Positions 34,757 through 42,036 of a stretch of 47,598 nucleotides of DNA are shown in pieces. Within the stretch, counting starts at the first letter, position 1, and every line of letters starts with the position of its first letter. The position numbers and the translations under genes were made by a program. The notes below the pieces were generated by a model. That model saw only the letters and a list, made by a program, of their open reading frames with translations. It did not search any database and was not told the DNA's origin. Source of the stretch: Thermoflexus hugenholtzii JAD2 (lineage in GTDB: Bacteria; Chloroflexota; Anaerolineae; J036; Brachytrichaceae); contig CAMDWA010000013.1 in assembly GCA_945877855.1 (NCBI GenBank), positions 1 through 47,598 on the forward strand. The letters are read 5' to 3'.

Positions 34757-34968
34757 AAATCCTCTAGCCGCGCAATCGCCTCCACTTGTTCATTTGTCGC
34801 GGTGTAATCTGTTTGTCCGCCTAATACTTTGACAATAAACGCTTGTTTTTGCTTAAACAATAAAAATTCATCCAATGCCGACATAATTGCAGGCGATTTT
34901 TTCGATTGTTTTGTGATTTCCAAAATGGATTGAAGTTTAGCTTCTTCAATTTCAAGCGTAATTCTCAT
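34753..34968 (-). CDS. VapB-like antitoxin
   Basis: This 71-residue protein begins MRITLEIEEAKLQSILE, a ribbon-helix-helix-like or short strand-helix N-terminus. It ends with a charged segment likely to wrap the toxin (EQVEAIARLEDL). A very strong Shine-Dalgarno (AAGGAGG) precedes the ATG, as expected for an antitoxin that must be made in excess. It overlaps the toxin by 4 bp. It probably represses its own promoter with the toxin, but no operator is obvious. Confidence 0.8.
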   Translation of the reverse strand: MRITLEIEEAKLQSILEITKQSKKSPAIMSALDEFLLFKQKQAFIVKVLGGQTDYTATNEQVEAIARLEDL

Positions 34969-35025
34969 GTTCCGCCTCCTTAAAATGATGAAATTTTATC
35001 GTATATTCCCATCAAGTGTAAAAAA

Positions 35026-36567
35026 CTACACTATCACCTCAATCAATTTTGGCCCTTGCGACTGCATTGCCCGTACCATTGCAGCGTTAAATTCGTCGAG
35101 CGTGGTGGCGCGGCTGGCAGGCACACCCATACCCTGCGCCAACTGCACAAAATCGAGCGTTGGCTGATCGATACGCAGCATGGCATCGGCCTTGGGGCCA
35201 GCCACTGTCATGCCCACGCTTTTCATCTCGCCCTGCAAAATGCGATATGCCCGATTGTTAAACATAATCGTAGTCACATCCAATTGCTCACGCGCCATCG
35301 TCCACAATGACTGAATCGTATACATCGCCGAGCCATCCGATTCTGGGTTAATGATCTTGCGGCCCGGGCAAGCAATGGCAGCACCCACCGCCACCGGCAG
35401 CCCCTGCCCAATCGACCCACCGGTTACGGGCAATAAATCATGCTGCGGGGCATGTGCCAACAATGGGTCAGCCATACGCCCCGATGTTACCGATTCATCG
35501 GCAAACACCGCGCCTTCAGGCAAATGGGCCGCCACCGAGGCCCAAATCGTGTCGAGCGTCAGCGCCCCAGTCGGCATTTCAGGCTTGGCATAAGCCACCG
35601 CCGCCAGCTCATGTGGGGCATTCACCGCCTCGGCCAAGGCCTCTAGCGCACCCAACACATCTTGCTCCAGCGTCGCCAGCGTGTGAATTTGGCAATCGGC
35701 GGGCCACAGTTCGCTGGGCAAATTAGGATAGCCGAAAAATCCAACAGGCGCTTTGGCCCCCGCTAATACTAAATGTTGCGTGCCTTCCAATTGCTTCAGC
35801 GCTTGGGGGATGGGATATGCGATGCGCTCGATTTCAGGCACACCCGCACCACGCTGAATCCGCGCCGTAAACCGATCGCTTAGCAGCTTGGCCCCCGTCG
35901 CTGCGCCAATTCGTGCCGCCAACACCATGCCACGTTTGCTCAATGCCACATGCCCAATATAAATCGTCACCCGCTCACCGCGTCGCAACAATTCGGCGAT
36001 ACGATCCACCGTCACCGCATCAACTGGCGCAGGTTGCGGCAGTGGTAGTGGGCGCATAGGCGCACTCGACTCATTCCACATACAATCACCCGGAAAAATA
36101 ATCGTTGCCACTTGACCCGGCGGCTGCATGGCTGCCACAATAGCTTCAGCACCGTCTTGCGGCACACTGGCGGCGCTGGTGCTGCGACGAATCCAGCCAC
36201 TCACGCCCCGCGCAATGCTTTCGATATCACTGGTCAGCGGTGCGTCATACTTCAAATGCCAACTGGCATGTTCACCGACAATGTTAATCAGCGGGCTGTG
36301 AGCGCGGCGGGCATTATGCAAATTAGCGATGCCATTGCCCAAGCCCGGCCCCAGATGCAACAACGTGCAAGCCGGTGTGCCGGTCATACGGGCGTAGCCA
36401 TCGGCTGCGCCGGTGCATACGCCTTCAAACAAACCCAATACCGTCCTCATACCCGGCACACGGTCTACCGCTGCCACAAATGCCATCTCGGACGTGCCCG
36501 GGTTGGTAAAACACACATTGACCCCGCCATTGACGAGGGTTTGGATTAAAGATTCTGCACCGTTCAT
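35026..36567 (-). CDS. thiamine-diphosphate enzyme of the acetolactate synthase/benzoylformate decarboxylase family
   Basis: This 513-residue protein has the catalytic Glu48 in LFEGVCTGAADGYAR, a central domain, and the diphosphate motif near residue 400 read as ESDGSAMYTIQSLW to FNNRAY. This is SDG instead of the usual GDG. The family decarboxylates 2-oxo acids and may condense the product. It is shorter than true acetolactate synthase and lacks an obvious FAD site, so a decarboxylase or lyase is more likely. No small regulatory subunit is nearby. It stands between the toxin pair and the bracketed four-helix-bundle gene. Confidence 0.83.
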   Translation of the reverse strand: MNGAESLIQTLVNGGVNVCFTNPGTSEMAFVAAVDRVPGMRTVLGLFEGVCTGAADGYARMTGTPACTLLHLGPGLGNGIANLHNARRAHSPLINIVGEHASWHLKYDAPLTSDIESIARGVSGWIRRSTSAASVPQDGAEAIVAAMQPPGQVATIIFPGDCMWNESSAPMRPLPLPQPAPVDAVTVDRIAELLRRGERVTIYIGHVALSKRGMVLAARIGAATGAKLLSDRFTARIQRGAGVPEIERIAYPIPQALKQLEGTQHLVLAGAKAPVGFFGYPNLPSELWPADCQIHTLATLEQDVLGALEALAEAVNAPHELAAVAYAKPEMPTGALTLDTIWASVAAHLPEGAVFADESVTSGRMADPLLAHAPQHDLLPVTGGSIGQGLPVAVGAAIACPGRKIINPESDGSAMYTIQSLWTMAREQLDVTTIMFNNRAYRILQGEMKSVGMTVAGPKADAMLRIDQPTLDFVQLAQGMGVPASRATTLDEFNAAMVRAMQSQGPKLIEVIV

Positions 36568-36572
36568 ATTTT

Positions 36573-36646
36573 AAATGGGTGAATGAGTGAATGAGTGAAT
36601 GGCGAAAAGAAATCAGTCATTCACCCATTCACTCATTCTGTCATTT
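36573..36646. repeat. palindrome of GTGAATGA words, left copy of a direct repeat pair
   Basis: GTGAATGA octamers on the left are complemented by TCATTCAC words on the right. The whole element is nearly identical, in the same orientation, to 37001-37083, and the two bracket the four-helix-bundle gene. Confidence 0.9.
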
Positions 36647-36994
36647 ATTCTTGGTTGCTGTGATTCGAGCTTTTGCAAAGATTGAGAGCAGTTCAATTGC
36701 TTCTTTGTGTAATTCGGTTAGACGGGCTTTGTCGAGAATGTCGGTTTCGCCCATCAATTCAAGCCAAAATGCGGTTTCATCACATTCTTCGATCACAATA
36801 CTCATTTTTGCGATAAATTCTGCTCTTGAGCGCGCACGGCAGACCGCTCGATAATTTGCCGCTACTGATGTGCCGCTTCGTAACAATTGCCTGCCAATGA
36901 CTTTTGCATCGTCAGTTTTGGGAAGCGCTCGAAAAACCTTAACAACTCGCACTGCAAATTGCTTGGTCCGGTTTCTCAATGCCTCACGATCCAT
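36641..36994 (-). CDS. four-helix-bundle protein of the S23/IVP family
   Basis: This 117-residue protein is a four-helix bundle of the type encoded in 23S rRNA intervening sequences. It has RTKQFAVRVVKVFRALPKTD, the conserved QLLRSGTSVAANYRAVCRA and a C-terminal LHKEAIELLSIF. It is thought to bind nucleic acid, but its role is not settled. The same fold occurs in Avd, a partner of reverse transcriptase in diversity-generating retroelements, but no reverse transcriptase is in this window. The ATG at 36994 is chosen because the longer frame is translated from the flanking repeat. Near-identical palindromes on both sides suggest it moved as a cassette. Confidence 0.85.
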   Translation of the reverse strand: MDREALRNRTKQFAVRVVKVFRALPKTDDAKVIGRQLLRSGTSVAANYRAVCRARSRAEFIAKMSIVIEECDETAFWLELMGETDILDKARLTELHKEAIELLSIFAKARITATKNK

Positions 36995-37000
36995 CTTTTT

Positions 37001-37083
37001 AAATGAGGGAATGGATGAATGAGTGAATGAGTGAATAGCGAAAAAGCAATCACTCATTCACTCATTCTGTCATTCACTCACTC
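37001..37083. repeat. palindrome of GTGAATGA words, right copy of a direct repeat pair
   Basis: It shares with 36573-36646 the order GAATGAGTGAATGAGTGAAT, then GCGAAAA, then CACTCATTCTGTCATT. Its right end reaches the stop codon of the ALDH gene at 37082. Confidence 0.9.
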
Positions 37084-38596
37084 AATTAAATTCAATGCCC
37101 TGCGCCAGTGGCAAGTCTTTCGACCAGTTGATGGTGTTGGTTTGGCGGCGCATGTAGGCACGCCAAGCATCGCTGCCGCTTTCGCGTCCACCGCCAGTGT
37201 CTTTTTCGCCACCAAAGGCCCCGCCGATCTCGGCCCCGCTTGTGCCGATGTTGACGTTGGCGATGCCACAGTCAGAGCCGTTGACCGAGAGGAATTGCTC
37301 GATTTGGCGCAAGCTGTCGGCGAAAATGGCCGACGACAAGCCTTGGGTCACGCCGTTTTGAATGGCGATGGCCTCATCGAGTGTGTCATAGGCCATGACA
37401 TACAAAATGGGTGCGAAGGTCTCCTCGCGCACAATCTCGGTTTGCTTTGGCATGAGAATGATGGTCGGCTCAACATAATTAGCCCCGATGTCGGGCCGCG
37501 CCTTGCCGCCCACCAACACCGTGCCGCCATCGGCCACCGCCTGCGACACCGCGTGCAACATGCGCTGCACCGAGGCTTGCGACACCAGAGGCCCGACCAG
37601 CGTCTTGGGATCGAGCGGGTTGCCGATCGGCACCGTCTGATACGCCTTGACCAAGCGCTCGGTCAGGCCATTCACCACGCTGCGTTGCACAATGAGGCGG
37701 CGCGTGGTGGTGCAGCGTTGACCAGCCGTGCCAACCGCGCCAAACACCACGCCGCGAGTGACCAAATTCATATCGGCGTTTTCGGTCACAATAATGGCAT
37801 TGTTGCCGCCCAATTCGAGCAAGCTGCGGCCCAAGCGCCCAGCCACCGTTTGCGCCACTTTGCGCCCAGTGTTGATCGAGCCGGTAAATGAGACCAGCAG
37901 CAGACGTTCGTCGTTGGTCATCCATTGCCCAATTGCACCATCACCAACGGTGAGGGTGAAAATGCCGCTCAGACCGTGCTCAGCCATGACGCGATTGCAC
38001 AAATGTTGCACTGCTACCGCCGTCAGTGGCGTCATTTCACTTGGCTTCCACACCACTGTATCGCCGCACACCGCCGCCAAGGCTGCATTCCACGACCATA
38101 CCGCCACCGGAAAATTGAAGGCAGTGATAACGCTGATCGGGCCGAGCGGATGCCATTGCTCATACATGCGGTGGCTGGGGCGCTCGCTGTGCATGGTCAG
38201 GCCATACAATTGGCGCGACAAGCCCACCGCAAGATCGCAAATGTCGATCATTTCTTGCACTTCGCCCAAGCCCTCGGCGCGAATTTTGCCCATTTCGAGC
38301 GAGACCAATTCGCCCAACGGCTCTTTATATTCGCGCAGCAAATTGCCCAATTGACGGATGATTTCGCCACGTTTGGGCGCAGGCATATTGCGCCATGTCA
38401 CAAAACTGGCTTGGGCATGAGCCACCACCGCATCATAGGCGGCGCGGTCGGCGGGCAATACTTGGGCGATGGCCTCACCCGTCGCGGGGTTATACGATGT
38501 GATCGGCGCTGCATCGGTGCGCAGCCAGCCATCTGGCCCAGCGCATACCCCGGCATTGACTGCCGTCAAGTTTAGTTTTTCGAGAAGAGACTTCAT
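37082..38596 (-). CDS. ALDH7-type aldehyde dehydrogenase (aminoadipate semialdehyde dehydrogenase-like)
   Basis: This 504-residue NAD-dependent enzyme oxidises an aldehyde to an acid. The catalytic Cys295 is in GTAGQRCTTTRR and the general base Glu261 in ELGGNNAI. Asn161 is in FNFPVAVW, and the cofactor loop is SFTGSINTGRK. The CTTTRR context is characteristic of ALDH7, whose members oxidise 2-aminoadipate 6-semialdehyde in lysine degradation. Other lysine-pathway genes are not visible nearby, so the physiological substrate is open. The ATG at 38596 has TAAAAT 7 nt upstream and no Shine-Dalgarno sequence. Confidence 0.92.
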   Translation of the reverse strand: MKSLLEKLNLTAVNAGVCAGPDGWLRTDAAPITSYNPATGEAIAQVLPADRAAYDAVVAHAQASFVTWRNMPAPKRGEIIRQLGNLLREYKEPLGELVSLEMGKIRAEGLGEVQEMIDICDLAVGLSRQLYGLTMHSERPSHRMYEQWHPLGPISVITAFNFPVAVWSWNAALAAVCGDTVVWKPSEMTPLTAVAVQHLCNRVMAEHGLSGIFTLTVGDGAIGQWMTNDERLLLVSFTGSINTGRKVAQTVAGRLGRSLLELGGNNAIIVTENADMNLVTRGVVFGAVGTAGQRCTTTRRLIVQRSVVNGLTERLVKAYQTVPIGNPLDPKTLVGPLVSQASVQRMLHAVSQAVADGGTVLVGGKARPDIGANYVEPTIILMPKQTEIVREETFAPILYVMAYDTLDEAIAIQNGVTQGLSSAIFADSLRQIEQFLSVNGSDCGIANVNIGTSGAEIGGAFGGEKDTGGGRESGSDAWRAYMRRQTNTINWSKDLPLAQGIEFN

Positions 38597-38603
38597 GACG
38601 GCT

Positions 38604-38609
38604 ATTTTA
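38604..38609 (-). promoter_or_regulatory. candidate -10 box (TAAAAT) for the ALDH7-type gene
   Basis: TAAAAT on the minus strand ends 7 nt before the ATG at 38596. No ribosome binding site is seen, which is compatible with a leaderless transcript. A palindrome lies just upstream. Confidence 0.35.
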
Positions 38610-38618
38610 CAGGGGAGA

Positions 38619-38687
38619 AGTGGGTAGTGGATAGTGATAGTGGATAGCAATTGGTTCACTATCCACTATCACTATCTACTATCCACT
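38619..38687. repeat. palindrome of GTGGATA/GTGATA words
   Basis: The 29-bp arms 38619-38647 and 38659-38687 have two mismatches and an 11-nt loop. The right arm contains the last codons and stop (38679-38681) of the unknown gene. Confidence 0.9.
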
Positions 38688-39194
38688 CTTTTGCAACAGC
38701 GCCACACTATAAAACTCATACGAAGCGGCACGGTCTGGCACGTCAACGACGTGGACGGTAAAGCGACAGGGCAGGCCGTTGTCGGGGCAATGGGTCGTCC
38801 ACCAAGCGCGGTAGGCCTTGAAATAGGCGGCACGGAGGCGGTCAATTTCTTTGGCGTAGCCGAGCGGGTCAACCAGCGGGTTGGGTGATTTTGGCTGGCA
38901 GCCAAATACATGCATCTCGATGAAGTCAAGTTCGGCCAGCGATTGGCAAATACCGGCCTCGCGCACCCATTTTTGCCAGCATTCAAACACCAGCGGGATC
39001 TCGCGTTCTGGGTCCATCGTGACCAATTCATCAAGCCCAAGCACGCCCTTGGCGCTGTAGCCGCCGGTCAACCCCGCAAAATAAATCTTGAGGTCGCCGT
39101 CAGGTTGTTGCTCGGTCACCAAATTCGATAGCACCGGCGTTTCGCCCTCGGTGTAATAGGTTAATTTTCCGCGTTTTTTAATATTGAAAGCCAT
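38679..39194 (-). CDS. conserved-looking cytoplasmic protein, function unknown
   Basis: This 171-residue protein has no signal or membrane segment. It starts with beta-rich sequence (MAFNIKKRGKLTYYTEGETP) and has an acidic middle and the segment CWQKWVREAGICQSLAELDF. Towards the end there are aromatic-rich helices (RAAYFKAYRAWWTTHC) with two cysteines. I do not recognise a family. It lies between the EF_0837-like amidohydrolase and the ALDH gene on the same strand. The last residues before the stop are read from the adjoining palindrome. Confidence 0.65.
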   Translation of the reverse strand: MAFNIKKRGKLTYYTEGETPVLSNLVTEQQPDGDLKIYFAGLTGGYSAKGVLGLDELVTMDPEREIPLVFECWQKWVREAGICQSLAELDFIEMHVFGCQPKSPNPLVDPLGYAKEIDRLRAAYFKAYRAWWTTHCPDNGLPCRFTVHVVDVPDRAASYEFYSVALLQKSG

Positions 39195-39196
39195 AA

Positions 39197-39326
39197 TTAG
39201 AGATTAGGGATTGAGGATTAGGGATTAAGGATTGGGGGTTATAGAAATAGAAGTCATGAGTCATTAGTCACAAGTCACCAGTGATGCATTGTGCTCGTGA
39301 CTCATGACTCATGTTCCTCAATCCTT
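39197..39326. repeat. nested palindrome of GATTAGG and CATGAGT words
   Basis: The outer words (GATTAGG, GATTAAGGATTG) pair with CCTCAATCCTTAAC at the right edge. An inner pair, CATGAGTCATTAGTCAC and GTGACTCATGACTCATG, forms a second stem. The outer word is shared with 30199-30287. Confidence 0.8.
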
Positions 39327-39328
39327 AA

Positions 39329-40573
39329 CTACGCTTGCAAAGACGGTAGCCGCCAATAAGCGGGTGGTGCATTGAGCCAGTCGGGGCTGGCGAGGCCGTC
39401 GCGGTCATAAACGATTGTGCCATTGCGCACGGTGAGGGCGCATTCGAGTTTTTGCGAGCCGCGTAACCGCGCCCGCCCACAATCCACGAAGCCAAATTCG
39501 CCGTTCAGAAGGTTGATCACCGCCACATCGGCACATGCCCCCACCGACAAATGTCCCAATTCGGGATGCCCAATTTCGTTGGCGGGTGTGACCGTCGAGC
39601 GATAAATAACCTCTTGCAGCGGCATCCCCAAATTCAAAATTTTGCTCATGGTCGTAATCATGTCAATGACGACGCCATGCACATTGCCGGTGTGCAAATC
39701 GGTGCTGATCGAATCGGGATAAAAGCCCTTTGCCATTGCAGGCGCGGCATTGCGGAACCAAAAGCTGCCCGCGCCATGCCCAAGGTCAAAGATCACGCCA
39801 CGTTTGCGGGCTTCGATCAAGGCTGGGTTAACATAACCATCAGGTTTGCCATCGGGCAGCAAAATGGGGAATTGTTGCGCAAACACGTGGGTGTGGATAT
39901 CGCCCGGACGTGCTTTTTCGAGAATGAGCGCCTCGTAACTGCGTTCGGGCAGGCGCGGCCAAAAGTCATACATGACGTGGCGTTTGCACATTTCGGCAGC
40001 GCGAATGGCCTGATCTACCGCCGCCCAAGGCGTGTGCAAATCATCCCACGGTAAGCGTGTCCAATAATGTGCGGTTTTGATGCCGATGCAAATATCGGGG
40101 TGCATCAGCACCATCGAAGCGGCCAATTCGGGGTCAAAATTACGCGGGTCTTGCTCAAATTCGCCCAACATGCCATCGTTGACGATATTGATGTAGGCAA
40201 AAATGCGGGTTTTTTGGCGGTCAATACACGTATTCTTAAAATGCAAAAAGTGCCGCGCACCCGCCGTGCCGGTGTCTACCATCGTTGTCACGCCAGAGCG
40301 AAAAGAATGGGCATCGGCGACCACACTCAAGCCTTCGGGCGCACCTTCGGGGGCGCGAGTGTGGTAAACATGCACGTGAATGTCAATCAGGCCGGGCGTG
40401 ACATAACGCCCGCCCACATCCACCACTTTGGCGGCGAGCGCTGGGTTAATGTCGGCCTCGACCGCGGCGATGACATTGCCGCGTATCGCCACATCCATCT
40501 TGCCGTCAATGTGGTTTTTCGGGTCAATGACATGCCCGTTTTTGATTAATAAGTCGTAATTAGAAGGATTCAT
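39329..40573 (-). CDS. amidohydrolase/deacetylase family protein (EF_0837-like)
   Basis: This 414-residue metallohydrolase has the N-terminal sandwich (LLIKNGHVIDPKNHIDGKMD), the HxH metal site in GLIDIHVHVYHTR (His66, His68), a Lys in IGIKTAHYW that may be carboxylated, and the later metal residues in VIFDLGHGAG and SISTDLHTGN. It matches the EF_0837/AHA_3915-type group, which resembles dihydroorotase and D-aminoacylase and is usually found next to a SelA-like PLP enzyme, as here. The reaction is not established for the group. TACAAT lies 8 nt upstream of the ATG. Confidence 0.87.
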   Translation of the reverse strand: MNPSNYDLLIKNGHVIDPKNHIDGKMDVAIRGNVIAAVEADINPALAAKVVDVGGRYVTPGLIDIHVHVYHTRAPEGAPEGLSVVADAHSFRSGVTTMVDTGTAGARHFLHFKNTCIDRQKTRIFAYINIVNDGMLGEFEQDPRNFDPELAASMVLMHPDICIGIKTAHYWTRLPWDDLHTPWAAVDQAIRAAEMCKRHVMYDFWPRLPERSYEALILEKARPGDIHTHVFAQQFPILLPDGKPDGYVNPALIEARKRGVIFDLGHGAGSFWFRNAAPAMAKGFYPDSISTDLHTGNVHGVVIDMITTMSKILNLGMPLQEVIYRSTVTPANEIGHPELGHLSVGACADVAVINLLNGEFGFVDCGRARLRGSQKLECALTVRNGTIVYDRDGLASPDWLNAPPAYWRLPSLQA

Positions 40574-40581
40574 AAATTTAA

Positions 40582-40587
40582 ATTGTA
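40582..40587 (-). promoter_or_regulatory. candidate -10 box (TACAAT) for the amidohydrolase
   Basis: TACAAT on the minus strand ends 8 nt before the ATG at 40573. The edge of the GTAGAGACGGG palindrome overlaps it, so the repeat sits inside the promoter. Confidence 0.35.
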
Positions 40588-40661
40588 GAGACGGGCCGGC
40601 GGCCCGTCTTCCGGCGGATTGTCTGCCGACACCAAAAGACGGGTCACCGACCCGTCTCTAC
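40585..40661. repeat. GC-rich palindrome ending GTAGAGACGGG
   Basis: GTAGAGACGGG at the left edge and CCCGTCTCTAC at the right edge (40651-40661) are inverted. Inner copies of AGACGGG/CCCGTCT allow alternative pairings. Unlike the others it is GC-rich and not a plain heptamer run. It lies between the PLP enzyme and the amidohydrolase. Confidence 0.85.
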
Positions 40662-40663
40662 GA

Positions 40664-41767
40664 TCAACTTAAAATTTCAATCAAACGATTCAACACAATC
40701 TCGGCCTCGTCGCCCTCAAGCGACATTGGGTTGAGGTAAATGTCGTTGGCTTTGCCCGGGCTGACAGCAATGGCAGGATCACCCGCCATCAATTTGGCGA
40801 TAATGGCATCACGGTCGTAGGGCGGGTCGAAGACCACACGGGTGCGCGGCAATGGTTGACCGGCCTCGTTGGGCCACGAGCGCTCGGCACACACGCCCGG
40901 AATGCCGCATAAGGCCTCATTCCATTTTGCCACCACACGCTCATCTTTGAGCAGTCGCGCTTCGTGGTCGAGTGACACATAACGCTTAACCGCCGCCAAC
41001 AACCCAGCCATTTCCTCTTTGCCCACTTTCATGCCACGCCCAACGCTATGGTTGGGGCTGCCATTCATTGCCATTGCGCTGATGAGTTCAGCACTGCCGA
41101 CGCACAAGCCACTGGCCTGCGGGCCGCGTAAATCTTTGCCGCCGCTAAAAATGGCCATCGTTGCGCCCATTTGGGTGAATTTCCACAAATTCTCAACTGG
41201 CGGCAGTTGCGCCGCCGCATCCACAATCACCGGCACGCCCCGCGCCTTGGCGATCTCAATCACCTTCGCTAGCGGCAAATCGCCAATGCCAGTCATGGCC
41301 CCCTGAAACCAAAATACGGCGGCAGTGCGCTCATTAATGGCATGACCCAACTCCCATTCGTGCGTATGCAGGGCGGTGCCAATTTCAACCACTTTGCCGC
41401 CCGCTGCGCGAATGGCGTGATCGTAACCGTTACGATGCGATTTATGCACAATAAATTCGGTTTTCGGCATGCCCGTCGTGTCGGGCAATTGCTGAATGAA
41501 AGCCGGGTTTTTGCCCGCCATCAACGCTGCTGCCGCTAGCGTAATACCCGCCGAGGCCCCAGTAGCAACAAAAGCCGCCTCGTTATGGGTGAGTTTGGCG
41601 ATCTGCGCCCCAACGCGGCGCTGCATGTCGTCTAATTCAATATGATAGCGTGCCGCATCTTGCATCGCTTCTAATACCTCTGGCGGCATCACCGAGCCGC
41701 CCAAGCGCGTCAGTGTGGCGCTGGCATTAATCAACGGACGAATTCCAAGGTCAGTATGAATACTCAT
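40664..41767 (-). CDS. SelA-like pyridoxal-phosphate enzyme (EF_0838-like)
   Basis: This 367-residue PLP enzyme resembles selenocysteine synthase. The cofactor Lys211 is in FSGGKDLRGPQASG, the pyridine-ring Asp183 in VPVIVDAAAQLPP, and the substrate loop is near HKSHRNGYDHA. Members of this group are not SelA; some characterised relatives are D-glucosaminate-6-phosphate ammonia-lyases. Together with the EF_0837-like amidohydrolase downstream it forms a recurring pair, probably deacylating and then deaminating an amino compound (inference). The ATG at 41767 has TACAAT 7 nt upstream. The longer frame is less likely. Confidence 0.87.
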   Translation of the reverse strand: MSIHTDLGIRPLINASATLTRLGGSVMPPEVLEAMQDAARYHIELDDMQRRVGAQIAKLTHNEAAFVATGASAGITLAAAALMAGKNPAFIQQLPDTTGMPKTEFIVHKSHRNGYDHAIRAAGGKVVEIGTALHTHEWELGHAINERTAAVFWFQGAMTGIGDLPLAKVIEIAKARGVPVIVDAAAQLPPVENLWKFTQMGATMAIFSGGKDLRGPQASGLCVGSAELISAMAMNGSPNHSVGRGMKVGKEEMAGLLAAVKRYVSLDHEARLLKDERVVAKWNEALCGIPGVCAERSWPNEAGQPLPRTRVVFDPPYDRDAIIAKLMAGDPAIAVSPGKANDIYLNPMSLEGDEAEIVLNRLIEILS

Positions 41768-41774
41768 GCTGAAT

Positions 41775-41780
41775 ATTGTA
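41775..41780 (-). promoter_or_regulatory. candidate -10 box (TACAAT) for the SelA-like gene
   Basis: TACAAT on the minus strand ends 7 nt before the ATG at 41767, and there is no Shine-Dalgarno sequence. The -35 region is not recognisable. Confidence 0.4.
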
Positions 41781-41879
41781 TAAGGATGGGCCAATGGATG
41801 TGCTGGAATATGTTTCTTGAGGGGAAACGAAATGACACACTCTGTAAAATGACATCTAAGAACCTATATTACTATACGG

Positions 41880-41939
41880 TTTCGCCGATTTCACCTTCCC
41901 TGCTCAAGCGTAGCTTGAGCAGGGAAGGTGAAATCGGTA
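41880..41939. repeat. hairpin element, second family (TTTCGCCGATTTCAC)
   Basis: Perfect 25-bp arms (41885-41909 and 41913-41937) have a 3-nt loop. The left end TTTCGCCGATTTCAC and the right end GTGAAATCGG are the same as in the inner hairpin at 19490-19548, while the inner arm sequence differs. It lies in the spacer between the SelA-like gene and the tRNA. Confidence 0.9.
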
Positions 41940-41999
41940 CATCCTCAATTTTTATGCTTTCTTGGTGTAGCTATCGTTTTACAAACAAACAAACGATAG

Positions 42000-42029
42000 A
42001 AAAATAAAAAAGCACCTTTTAAAAGGTGC
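42000..42029 (-). terminator. intrinsic terminator of tRNA-Gly
   Basis: The perfect stem GCACCTTTT/AAAAGGTGC (42012-42029) is followed on the minus strand by TTTTTTATTTT. It begins 7 nt after the tRNA discriminator base. Confidence 0.92.
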
Positions 42030-42036
42030 TTTTTGA

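Noticed and set aside
34998-35036. AGTGTA/TACACT hairpin after the ThDP gene as a terminator
   Set aside because: The stem is only 6 bp and the T-run lies in the loop, not after the stem.
36641-36994. Four-helix-bundle gene as the avd gene of a diversity-generating retroelement
   Set aside because: There is no reverse transcriptase and no template/variable repeat pair with A-specific changes in the window; the S23/IVP family call is enough.
37031-37891. 286-codon plus-strand frame inside the ALDH gene
   Set aside because: It runs opposite a clearly conserved enzyme, is rich in His/Arg/Ala as expected of a shadow frame, and starts in a repeat.
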